The position numbers were made by a program, and so were the translations under genes. Source: Perilla frutescens (Eukaryota > Streptophyta > Magnoliopsida > Lamiales > Lamiaceae). From it: a stretch of DNA of 64,000 nt. The DNA is taken from positions 20,778,001 through 20,842,000 of the forward strand of contig BRKX01000011.1 of NCBI GenBank assembly GCA_026008535.1, given 5' to 3'. Below, piece after piece: positions 42,464 through 51,726 of this stretch. The stretch's first letter is position 1; every line of letters begins with the position of its first letter. A model generated the notes under the pieces. That model was not told the origin of the DNA. It saw only the letters and a program-made list of their open reading frames with translations, and ran no database searches.

Positions 42464-43026
42464 GAAAGTTTGGAGCTGAAAGGGTGGATTTCAAAAGGCA
42501 GAATTTAATTGGGAAATTTCTAGAGAGATTCTTCATTCAAATCTCAGATTAAAACGGCAGAATAGTGGAGCTTGGATCGATCGTGATTTGCCGTTCCGTC
42601 TGTTCATTTCTCTCAAGTGATGAAAAAGATGTTGAGATTGGGCCAAAATTTGGGTTAAGGATAAATTTGCATTGGGCTTGAAATAATTGCATTAAAAATA
42701 ATTGATCATTTAGGCTCCAATTCATAATAGACACTTGCGCTGGAATTTAATATAATTATTGGGTTATCTCAATAAAATATAGAGCTTAAGCTATTTTAGG
42801 AGAATGAATCAGATAATTAAAAAAAATATTATTTAGAAGATGATAATAATAATAATAATAATAACAACAACAACAACAACAACATAAATGATGATGATTA
42901 TCAACATAATAATAATAATAATAATGATATAGTGAAATAGATGCGACTTATAGGACGTAACCAAAATATAACATGCATTTTTGGAAAAAAATGTAGCAAA
43001 TTTCATAAAAATTTCGGGTCGCTACA

Positions 43027-43044
43027 TTCTTCCCCTCTTAAAAA
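43027..43044 (-). other. E polypurine tract
   Basis: Minus-strand TTTTTTAAGAGGGGAAGAA directly precedes the 3' LTR start TGTAGCGACCC. Next to it is GGGGACGAAATTTT, the usual Tekay/Del context. Confidence 0.88.
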
Positions 43045-43061
43045 AATTTCGTCCCCAAAAT

Positions 43062-44599
43062 TTACTTACCTTGTCCCATGAACTGTGGATACTTAGCTAT
43101 CACATCGTCATCTTTTTCCCATGTGGCCTCTTCTTTGCCATGTCGACTCCATTGTACTTTGATCAATGAGATCTCTTTATTTCGTAATCCATGAACCTTT
43201 CTATCCAACACTGCCACCGGATATTCCTCATAAGATAGATATTTCCTTAACTCCAGATTATTGTGATTCACAACATTACTTGGATCGTGCATGTACATCC
43301 TCGGCGTTGAAATATGGAAAACATCATTCACTGCTGTCAAACTTGGTGGCAGAGCAAGCCTGTAAACCACTTCTCCAACTCTTTCCAAAATTTCAAATGG
43401 TCCAATATAGTGAGGCCTCAACTTTCCCTTTACCCCAAAACGAACAACTCCTTTCATCGGGGCTATTTTGACAAACACCTTGTCACCTACATTGTAATGT
43501 ATATCCCTTCTCTTCAAATTGGCATACGACTTTTGCCTATCTTGAGCAACCTTGATACGTTCACGTATCTTGCTAATAACAGCAACTGTTCTTTCTACAA
43601 TCTCAAGACCTAGAATTTTTTTCTCTCCCACTTCATCCCAATGCAACAGTGATCGACAGTTCCTCCCATACAAGGCTTCATAAGGAGCCATCCCAATAGT
43701 TGTCTGGAAACTATTGTTGTAAGAAAACTCCACTAAGGACAAATGCTTTTCCCAACTATCTCCAAAATCCACTACACACGCCCGCAACATATCTTCCAGC
43801 ACCTGGATAGTCCGTTCCGACTGCCCGTCAGTTTGCGGGTGATAAGCCGTGCTGAATCTTAATTTTGTTCCCATAACACCCTGTAGATTCCTCCAAAACA
43901 TAGATGTAAATATTGGGTCACGATCAGACACAATAGAAACAGGCATCCCATGTAATCTTACTATTTCATCCACATACAACCGTGCAAGCCTATCCATACT
44001 GTGTGTCATTTTCACTGGCAGAAAATGAACTGACTTAGTGAGTCGATCCACAATCACCCAAATTGCATGATTGCCTTTCACGGTCCCCGACGATCCCATC
44101 AGGAAGTCCATTGAGATATTTTCCCACTTCCATTCCGGAATTTCAAGTGGATTCAAAAGACCGGTTGGTCGTTGATGTTCCACCTTCACTAATTGACACA
44201 TCATACATCTTCCGACAAAATCTCCAATTGACCTCTTTATATTCCTCCATCATAAATAATTTTTCAGATCTTGGTACATTTTTGTACCTCCTGGATGAAC
44301 AGAGTATCGAGTGCTATGAGCTTCCTCCAAGATATCTTTCCTTAGCTCATCATTCTTCGGCACACACAATCGTCCTTCATAGGTGAGTGCTCCATCTGCA
44401 GCTATAACAAAATTCCTGACTTCGCCTTTCAAAACTCTTTCCTTGATCTTACACAAGAATTTATCATCTTTTTGTGCATCCTTTATTTTATCTTTCACCA
44501 AATGTTGGACTATTAGTGCCGCCAAAATTGATGTAGTGTCACCTGTTGTTGGGACCACCTCAATTCCCAACTTTGAAAACTCTTGAGTTAACCGCATCA
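43062..44599 (-). pseudogene. E integrase with chromodomain
   Basis: Zinc region: AHSTRYSVHPGGTKMYQDLKNYL (a stop follows at 44,250) and CMMCQLVKVEHQRP. The 44,204-43,062 frame is open for 380 codons and carries the first acid in NISMDFLMG, the second in IVSDRDPIFTSMFW and the Glu in QTDGQSERTIQVLEDML, so the D,D,E set is intact. The core continues VEFSYNNSFQTTIGMAPYEALYGR. The C-terminal part has KVFVKIAPMKGVVRFG, IGPFEILERVGEVVYRLALP, and ends with a chromodomain-like VAVLDRKVHGLRNKEISLIKV shortened as LRNKEISLIKVQW, then EEATWEKDDDVIAKYP. Chromodomains of this group are thought to guide insertion to heterochromatin. The single stop between the zinc and core parts is the main lesion. Confidence 0.9.
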
Positions 44600-45731
44600 T
44601 GTGCATTGTCGCCATGCTGCCTTTTCTGATTAGAGTATCTCCTACCACATTGGCTTTCCCCGGATGATAATGGATAGTGCAATCATAATCTTTGACAAGT
44701 TCTAGCCACCTCTTTATGTTCAGCTCCTTTTGGGTAAACAGATACTTGAGGCTCTTGTGATCAGAGTAAATCTCACACTTTGCTCCATACAAGTAGTGGC
44801 GTCATATCTTCAAAGCGTGCACCACAGCTGCAAGTTCCAAGTCATGTGTCGGATAATTCCGTTCATGCACCTTCAACTGCCTTGATGCATAAGCAATAAC
44901 TTTTCCATGCTGCATTAACACACATCCCAATTCTTTCTTGGATGCATCACTGTATATAACAAAACCCTCTCTACCATCCGGAACAGTCAACACAGGTGCA
45001 GTTATAAGTCGTAGCTTCAGCTCCTGGAAACTTTCTTCGCATCTCTCATTCCATTCAAATTTTGCTCATTTTCTGGTCAACTGCGTCAAAGGGCCTGCTA
45101 TCTTCGAAACTCCTTCAATGAATCGTCTGTAATAGCCCGCCAAACCCAAAAGGCTGCTAATCTCTCTTGCATTTTTCGGAGTGTTCCAATTTTTCACAGT
45201 CTCCACTTTTGCTGGATCCACATCAATCCCTTCTGATGTCACCACATGACCGAGAAATCCAACTCGGTTTATCCAAAACTCACATTTCTTAAACTTCACG
45301 TATAATTTCTCCTTCCGTAATATTTTCAACACGATACAAAGATGCTCTTCATGTTGACTCCGATCCTTTGAGTAAATTAGAATGTCATCTATGAATACAA
45401 TGACAAACTGATTTAGGTACTGGTGAAAAACTCGGTGCATCAAATCCATAAACACTGTTGGCACATTGGACAACCCAAAATGCATTACTATGAACTCATA
45501 ATGCCCATATCTTGTTCGAAAAGCTGTCTTCAGAATATCACCTTCTTTGACTCTCAGCTGATGATACCCTGATCTCAAATCAATCTTTGAGAATACGCCA
45601 GCTCCTTTTAACTGATCAAACAAATCATCAACTCTCGGCAATGGATATTTGTTCTTTATAGTAAGTTTATTGAGCTCACGATAATCAATACACATCCTCA
45701 TGGTACCATCCTTCTTCTTGACAAACAGCAC
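44600..45731 (-). pseudogene. E reverse transcriptase and RNase H
   Basis: RT (45,731-45,066) is open: MLFVKKKDGTMRMCIDYRELN, YPLPRVDDLFDQLKGAGVFS, HFGLSNVPTVFMDLMHRVF (normally PFGLTNAP) and catalytic VIVFIDDILIYSKD. The thumb has GHVVTSEGIDVDPAKVETV and SSLLGLAGYYRRFIEGVSKI. A stop at 45,066 separates it from the tether and RNase H (44,993-44,600): FVIYSDASKKELGCVLMQ, ERNYPTHDLELAAVVHALK, another stop near 44,800, then YGAKCEIYSDHKSLKYL and KDYDCTIHYHPGKANVVGD. Catalytic residues of both enzymes are kept. Upstream, the segment that normally joins protease to RT is deleted and frame-shifted (see protease entry). Confidence 0.9.
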
Positions 45732-46440
45732 TGGTGCACCTCAAGGTGAGACACTTGGTCGGATATAGCTCGATCGGTGCCATTCTGTAAGGGGCTTTGG
45801 ACAATGGTGCTGCTCCAGGTACCAAATCAATGGTGAACTCCACTTGTCTCTTTGGTGGAATTCTGGTTATGTCCTCTAGAAATACATCTAGATATTCTCC
45901 AACTACTGGTATATCCTCCAACTTTGGTTCCGTCGACATCGTGCTTACCACATTCACTAAGAATGCCTGACAGTCTCTCTTTTTCAATAGTTTGACCGCT
46001 TTCATTGCTGACACAATACGTGTGGATGGCTTCACTTTACTTCCCCGAAAAGAGAACTTGTCTCCTCCTTTTCCTTGGAACACTACCTCACGATCACGAT
46101 ATTTAATGACTGCATGGTTATGGCTCAACCAGTCCATGCCGAGAATCACATCAAAGTCCTACATTTCCAACACGAACAGATCTGCCTCCAAAATTCTTTC
46201 CTTTATTTCCATTTTGACTCTCATAGCTATACATTTGGTTTCCATCTTCTCACCTGATGGAATGCTTATCCTTAAAGGATCAGTTCTTTCATGACATTTC
46301 ACACCAGTCTTCTCATAAAATGTTTTAGATATAAAAGAATGCGAAGCGCCTGAATCGAAAAGTACTAAAGCAGGTACTTCAAGAACTGGTAGTACACCTG
46401 ACATGGTTCTGGGCTCCTTCTGTTTCTCCTCCTCGGCCAT
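45685..46440 (-). pseudogene. E aspartic protease and RT lead-in
   Basis: Protease 46,440-46,159 contains VPALVLFDSGASHSFIS with an intact catalytic DSGA, and IPSGEKMETKCIAM. A stop at 46,159 precedes DFDVILGMDWLSHNHAVIKY (46,149-), the conserved second protease signature. The spacer leads into LEDIPVVGEYLDVF, RQVEFTIDLVPGAAPLSKAPYRMAPIEL. At this point about 20 residues found in relatives (the ELK..QL..LL segment) are missing and the sequence joins IRPSVSP out of frame with a TGA in place of Trp. So gag-protease and RT cannot be read as one polyprotein in this copy. Confidence 0.87.
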
Positions 46441-47440
46441 AGCAAAAGCACGTGCAGTTCCTCCTCTGGGGATATTTCTTTCATTTTGTCTGGGACAATT
46501 AAAGGCTCCGTGTCCAAGCTGGTGACAACGGTAACAGACATTCTTCCCAAAGTAACAAGGTGGTTTGTGATGTTTCCCACATTGTGTGCACAGAGGCTTA
46601 ACTGTTGCTGGCGTGGCGTTGTTTGTAGGTGGCTATCTGACATTGTTGTTTTCAACAGCTCTGGGTCTCTTATCAGGTTGGAAATTTGTTCCCTTGATGC
46701 GGTCATCCCAACGCCTTTTCACATGAGCGTTTGGCTGCTTAGATATTGGGCCTTCCAAATTCAGGCGTGTAGCAACTGCCTGAGCTCGCTCCACCATTTC
46801 AGAAAATGTTGTTGTTGTCCCTTGAGCTGTAAGAATCCCTCCAATCTCGGGTCTCAACCCAAACTCGAACCTCCAAACTTTCTTTTCCTCCGTGTCCACC
46901 AGATGTGGAGCATAACGGGACAACTTGTTGAACTTCCTCTCATAGTCGAGGATGGTCATATTTCCTTGTTCAAGATTCATCAATTCCGTCTCTTTCTGCT
47001 TACGGTAAGCCCTTGGGAAAAACTTTCCCATCACCAATCCTTTGAAAGCATTCCATGTCAAGTTCCGACGGCGTTCTGGCGTCATGAGCTGGACTTGGGC
47101 CTGCCACCAGTGACCCGCATCCTCAGCCAACTGGAAGATGGTACATGATACCTTTTCTGAATCAGTGCACTCCAAATGTTCAAAAATGCGTTCCAACTAA
47201 AAGATCCATTCCTCCATGACAAGTGAACCTTCATTTCCCTTCAATCTGGGCGGCCCCATTTGGCGAAACTGGGAAACAATGAAACTCCCTCCACTTCGTT
47301 GGCGAAGAAGTACTTCCTTCAGTGCGTGAGCCAACTCTTGAGCAAGACTTGGTCTGTCAATTCTAATATATTACGAGGAGCTCTCTGAATAGGTAGCCTC
47401 GCTGTCTGAATATGAACTGCGAGTTCATGCCATAATCCTA
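46441..47440 (-). pseudogene. E gag
   Basis: Capsid core: MERIFEHLECTDSEKVSCTIFQL abbreviated as FEHLECTDSEKVSC, HWWQAQVQLMTPERRRNLTW, GKFFPRAYRKQKETELMNL, YERKFNKLSRYAPHLVDTEE (47,196-46,633). It aligns almost without gaps to the intact gag of D. Two zinc knuckles follow after a stop: CTQCGKHHKPPC and CYRCHQLGHGAFNC near 46,570-46,500. The N-terminal part, up to about 47,440 (RAPRN.., LAQELAHALKEVL), has a frameshift and one TAA within WIF*LERIFEHLE. The start codon is not clear. Confidence 0.87.
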
Positions 47441-47566
47441 TTAACAAATCCATTAGTTGAGCTGAACCAAAATTTTGAAAAGACAAGTAATAACAATTTA
47501 TTTCATTAATCCAAAGTAAACATTTATTTTTGGAGACATATTTTTTTTTTAAACAAAACATCATAA

Positions 47567-48046
47567 TCAATCAATAACTATGATTGGATCTTTGGCTACT
47601 CCACTTAGCCCAGCAACATCATGCACCCCAACATCATTCAAGCCCACCTCTGAGCTTGTATCATTCTCATCCTCGTAGTCTTTTCCATAAACCTTCTTGT
47701 GCCACCAAACCAAAAGATCTTTCAAGAATGCCTTCACATTGAAAACTCCTCCAATTCCCACTTGTTAATCAATGTATCTCTCAAAATACTTATCCCCCTT
47801 ATGCCTCATAAATGTTGGGAGTATCTCCACAATGTCATAGGCTGCATCGACAGCTCTTCGGCCTCCCCCGGCTTTTTCCAGTTTCTTCCAAAATCGAAGT
47901 AACTTCCTCAGGTTCCACTCAGTTCCTCGTGTTTTCTTCTATACATAGGACTCCAACTCTTTCCACAAATACTCATCTCGGGTCAACACCGGGGTCCTAA
48001 CAGCGCGAGGCCTGGATTCAAACTTTCTCAATGATTCTCTCTTCAT
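47567..48046 (-). pseudogene. E leader ORF (159 codons, two in-frame stops), homologous to D leader ORF
   Basis: A single frame can be followed from ATG 48,046 (MKRESLRKFESRPRAVR) to TGA/TAA at 47,567 with stops only after codon 35 (TAG) and near codon 93 (TAA). Recognisable segments: WNLRKLLRFWKKLEKAG, AYDIVEILPTFMRHKGDKY, GVFNVKAFLKDLLVWWHKK, VYGKDYEDENDTSSEV. The same order of motifs and nearly the same length occur in D at 31,846-31,370, although D ends basic and E ends acidic/hydrophobic. The ORF lies between PBS and gag, about 130 bases before the gag-like sequence. The family is unknown to me. Confidence 0.55.
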
Positions 48047-48208
48047 CTATCACACAGTTCGGGATTATTTTTTAAGAAAACAATATTACATGCAATTTAT
48101 CATGGAAAAAATATAAACATTGTACCTCTTTCCAGTGCGAGGTGGCGGACGCGATGATGGTGTTTTAAATATATATTATATTTTTAGCAAGTCTACAGAA
48201 ACGTAGAC

Positions 48209-48224
48209 CCGCTCTGATACAAAA
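48209..48224 (-). other. E primer-binding site, tRNA-Met type
   Basis: Minus strand TTTTGTATCAGAGCGG just inside the 5' LTR. It is a variant of TGGTATCAGAGC with the second G replaced by T. Confidence 0.8.
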
Positions 48225-48225
48225 C

Positions 48226-49814
48226 TGTCACACCCCAATTTTTCATAAAATAAATAATAAAAATAAACAATAAAAGAAAATAAAACATCACTTTATTAAA
48301 TAACATTTAAAAATGTTTATTCAGAGTTTTTAAGTAGAAATAATAAAAGATAATTATTTTATTTCCTGACAACCATCATCTCGTCACGCGCAACCATCGC
48401 CCGACATTAACTTGAAATAAATAATAGTTTTGGGGTGAGTACTATTGACTCAGTGGTGACCACATTTATCCAGATTATACAATTATAATAATTTAAACAG
48501 TAGGTAGCCCCAGACTAAATTCAGGACATATGCAGCCCGTCGGCCAATAATAATTATAACCCATAGGTTAATAACTGTGAACCTGCATAAAAGTATAATA
48601 AGGATAAATACAAAATGTGCGTCACATCAGATCCCTCACCTTAACTTGAATTTCGACTTGGAAAGATAATATGGTTAGTTAGTCCACGCGCCGCCTATAA
48701 ATTAAATATATAAACATTAATATAAAATTTAATAAAATAGATAAATGAATATAAAAATAAATATGCAAATGTGACCCCACTACCACCTAGTCTCGGCACA
48801 CTTGATTTTTACCATATAAACTAATTGATAAAAACTCATTTGTGTGTGTGTGTGTGTGTGTAATAAACAAAAACCCACCCACATTTCCCCAAACCCACAT
48901 ATGCCACTCAACCCCAAAGATGTATTCATTTATATATATATTTTATCTTCCATCTCTCTCCCCTCCCTCATCTCATTTCAACCTCAGTTTCTTTCTCTCT
49001 CTCTATAAAGTATTATTCTCGTTCTCCCCTTGTCGCCGCCGGGACCAACCATCAACAGCAATTGAAAGGCAGCTACTGCAACGTTTTTCTTTTACCGCCG
49101 AGAACAACTATCGACCACCACCAACTGCACCACCTATTTCTCACACAACTCCCCCCAATGAAGATGCAAAAGTAAGAATGCGAAAATACCTCAAAAGGGA
49201 AGAAAAAAATTCTATTGCTCTATAGATGCTTAGAAGAGAGAATGATTTTGAGACTGATGATTGAAATGGAACAATTGGGTCTTCTTTTATAGCCGAAAGT
49301 TTGGAGCTGAAAGGGTGGATTTCAAAAGGCGGAATTTAATTGGGAAATTTCCAGAGAGATTCTTCATTCAAATCTCAGATTAAAACGGTAGAATAGTGGA
49401 GCTTGGGTCGATCGTGATTTGCAGTTTCGTCTGTTCATTTCTCTCAAGTGATGAAGAAGATGTTGAGATTGGGCCAAAATATGGGTTAAGGATAAATTTG
49501 CATTGGGCATGAAAAAATTGCATTAAAAATAATTGATCATTTGGGCTCCAATTCATAATAGACACTTGGGCTGGAATTTAAAATAATTATTGGGTAGTCT
49601 CAATAAAATATAGAGCTTAAGCTATTTTAGGAGAATGAATCGGATAATTAAAAATAAAAGAATATTTAGAAGATGATGATGATAATAATAATAATAATAA
49701 TAATAATATAGTGAAAAAAATGATATAGACGTGACTTATAGGATGTAACCAAAATATAACATGCATTTTTGGAAAAAAAATTAGCAAATTTCATAAAAAC
49801 TTCGGGTCGCTACA
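48226..49814 (-). repeat. E 5' LTR, uninterrupted
   Basis: Plus-strand ends TGTCACACCCC and GGGTCGCTACA. Closely similar to the 3' LTR apart from the G insertion and microsatellites: (TG)n at 48,840-48,860 and (AAT)n-type at 49,678-49,706. Minus-strand TATA box GGCTATAAAAGAAG at 49,281-49,294. Confidence 0.93.
49281..49294 (-). promoter_or_regulatory. TATA box in E 5' LTR
   Basis: Minus-strand GGCTATAAAAGAAG in the position expected for the LTR promoter that drives E. Confidence 0.6.
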
Positions 49815-49819
49815 TCAAC

Positions 49820-50095
49820 TACCTTAGAGTCCTGTTGTCATCCGCATCTCCGTTTGTGGCATTTCCATTTGCTGCGGCCATGTTGATGTTGTGGCTGTTA
49901 TCAAACTGTCCTTCCTCCTCGTACCCCACGTCTCCTTGATCTTCTTAATCTTCTGGTGGTGGTGTGGGCTCACGAGGTCTACGTGCGGCTTGGTGTGCCC
50001 TCTTCGCTGCTGCCTTGTTTTTCCTCGAGGTCTTTTCTATCTCCAGATCGTTCAATAGAGTCTCATCTGAAGAGCCCCTGGGCAATGGGCATCAA
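49820..50095 (-). pseudogene. B gag N-terminus, cut by E
   Basis: Minus-strand frame from about 50,095: DETLLNDLEIEKTSRKNKAA, HQAARRPREPTPPPED, a TAA, then VGYEEEGQFDNSHNINMAAA and DADDNRTLR followed by TAG. It is directly followed by the TCAAC duplication and E; the gag continues at 37,048. Two stops in the first 80 codons. The start codon is not certain. Confidence 0.7.
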
Positions 50096-50140
50096 CTTCC
50101 AGGCTCACCAGCGTGGAAAGTAAAATCACTAGAATTCTAC

Positions 50141-50160
50141 TCCCTGATAACGGCACCAAT
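50141..50160 (-). other. B primer-binding site, Athila type
   Basis: Minus-strand ATTGGTGCCGTTATCAGGGA, two bases after the 5' LTR end. It matches the Athila-type TGGCGCCGTTGCCGGGGA site (usually assigned to an Asp tRNA) with a few changes. Confidence 0.82.
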
Positions 50161-50162
50161 TT

Positions 50163-51721
50163 TGATGCGCGGTCATTTCGCGCTCAAAAATAATTTATAA
50201 CTCATGGGACCACAGCGAGCGTAGCCAGCTAATGAGTACGGGTCAATCCCACAGAGAGCTGTTGTGATTCCACCTTCAAGTAACCAATCATAAAAAGGGG
50301 GTTTGGTTTTGTTGTCACTACTGGAAATTAAATCTGCAAAAGAAAGTAAAGAAGATATCGAATAACAACAGTTTTGGCATTTGAACTTGAAATTGGTTTA
50401 AATATATATTAACTCGATCATAGGCACACTGATTTTTATACATGATAAATCACCTAGTTATGGAGACCGGATTCCTTTCTGCATCTCCTCATTCATCCTT
50501 TCACTACAGACTTAAAAGTGATTTCTTGTCAATTAAATCCCTAATCAGTCACCCATCCCCCGGTTCCCCAAAGAGATGTAAGTGAACAGACAGCAGTGTG
50601 CCCTAGATGAACCCAGATCTGTTGTGTTTGCTGATTCCTCTTGTGCCCAAAACAACCCATTGATTTCCTTATTACTATATGAACCAACACACAGTCACCA
50701 TTCGTCAATTCAATTAATAGCGGTGTGCCCTCTTTACCTAACGAGTGATCAGCCACATTGGGCATTTCAGACATACACTCACGTGGAATAAGGCACAAGA
50801 ATCAACAGAAACCTATCATGCATTACTATGTCCATTTTGGCCTCACGAGTCCAGATTTATATTCAAACCATTTTGGTTGTTCAAACACCAGAATTAAGAG
50901 TCTAGCCAAGTATGCTAGACATAATTAAAATTGCAGAAATGAAAGACATAAATATAAAGAAAACTTACTGAATTAATTCGCAAAAATATTCAACATAAAT
51001 GTTGAGTTTAAAAGCATAATCCTAAATCCCAAATGCTTAATACCGATGGATTGTTTCTTGCTACAAAGCAGCCTACGAAAAATAAATGTAAAAAATTAGA
51101 AATTGTAGCAATTGTTTCTGACTACCCAAACTTGTGTTTCTAGAAAATAAAGTAGCTTAAATAGTTACATTTCCGAATTAGAGTTCCCCAACAAACTGGG
51201 GTCTTCACTGGATTTCTGGAATGGGCGTGCCCTCCCTGATCTGACTGGATAAGCTTTACTTTGAACAAATCCCTATTTTTTAGGGATTGGACTTCTCTTC
51301 ATTGCAGCGCCTCTAAGAGTCCAGTTCATCACCAACTCTTCTTCGAATAATGCAGCTATCTTTCTCGTGTCTCTCTTCCAACTAAATTCCAGGTTTTTCG
51401 TGAATGCCCTATTCCAGCCTGTTGTCGAGTCTGCACGAGCAAAGTGGGCACGACATCATCTGGTCAGCTCCATCCATATCTGCTATGCTCATTCTGCCTC
51501 CTAAATATAGGATGGATGCTGAAGAAGTTCTCTGTGCATCTAAATGAATATTTAACTTGAATTTTGCTTGAATAACCGGGCATAAAATGCCCCTTTCACC
51601 AGACTCGACCTCCACAATACCCTATGACCTCATCGTGGTTCTTTTTGACTCAAAACACACTAAAAAGGACATTTATAATGGATATAATGCCCATAAAAAC
51701 ACAAAATAAATAGACTTCTCA
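50163..51721 (-). repeat. B 5' LTR, complete
   Basis: On the minus strand it starts TGAGAAGTC at 51,721 and ends GCGCATCA at 50,163, length 1,559. The ATTGA duplication lies just outside (51,722-51,726). The first part matches the truncated 3' LTR; bases 51,221-51,721 have no partner left in the window. Confidence 0.93.
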
Positions 51722-51726
51722 ATTGA

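Larger units (their letters stand above)
37054..43026 (-). repeat. E 3' LTR interrupted by transposon G
   Basis: The flanks 37,054-37,689 and about 41,976-43,026 are collinear with 48,226-49,814. Ends on the plus strand are TGTCACACCCC and GGGTCGCTACA. The break falls at a microsatellite: (TG)n in the intact LTR (48,840-48,860), (TA)n and (CT)n around G here. A minus-strand TATA box lies at 42,452-42,463 and (AAT)n/(AAC)n at 42,845-42,925. Confidence 0.9.
37054..49814 (-). mobile_element. E: Tekay/Del-like Ty3/gypsy chromovirus, minus strand
   Basis: 3' LTR 37,054-43,026 (opened by transposon G), polypurine tract, pol, gag, leader ORF, PBS and 5' LTR 48,226-49,814. The 5-bp duplication TCAAC is exact (37,049-37,053; 49,815-49,819), inside the B gag. 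A C-terminal chromodomain-like segment and the RT wording (FIDDILIYSKD, LGMDWLSHNHAVI in the protease region) place it in the Tekay/Del chromovirus group. It is structurally complete but disabled by stops, frameshifts and a deletion between protease and RT. LTR and gag resemble D, so E-type enzymes are candidates for mobilising D. Confidence 0.93.
14249..51721 (-). mobile_element. B: Athila Ty3/gypsy element inserted in S, split by three later elements
   Basis: On the minus strand: 5' LTR 50,163-51,721, PBS, gag start, [E], gag, protease, RT, [D], RT end, RNase H, integrase, pol-end box, ORF2, 3' non-coding DNA, [C] and a 3' LTR remnant 14,249-15,304. Both outer ends start/finish with TG..CA and are flanked by the 5-bp duplication ATTGA (14,244-14,248; 51,722-51,726) inside S, so the boundaries are firm. 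The RT wording (FMDDFTVYG, LNYEKCHFM, GIVLGHVISERGIEV) is diagnostic for Athila. D and E each interrupt B with their own duplication, so they are younger. The 3' LTR lost about 500 bases in a deletion that also removed the start of C. Confidence 0.92.
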
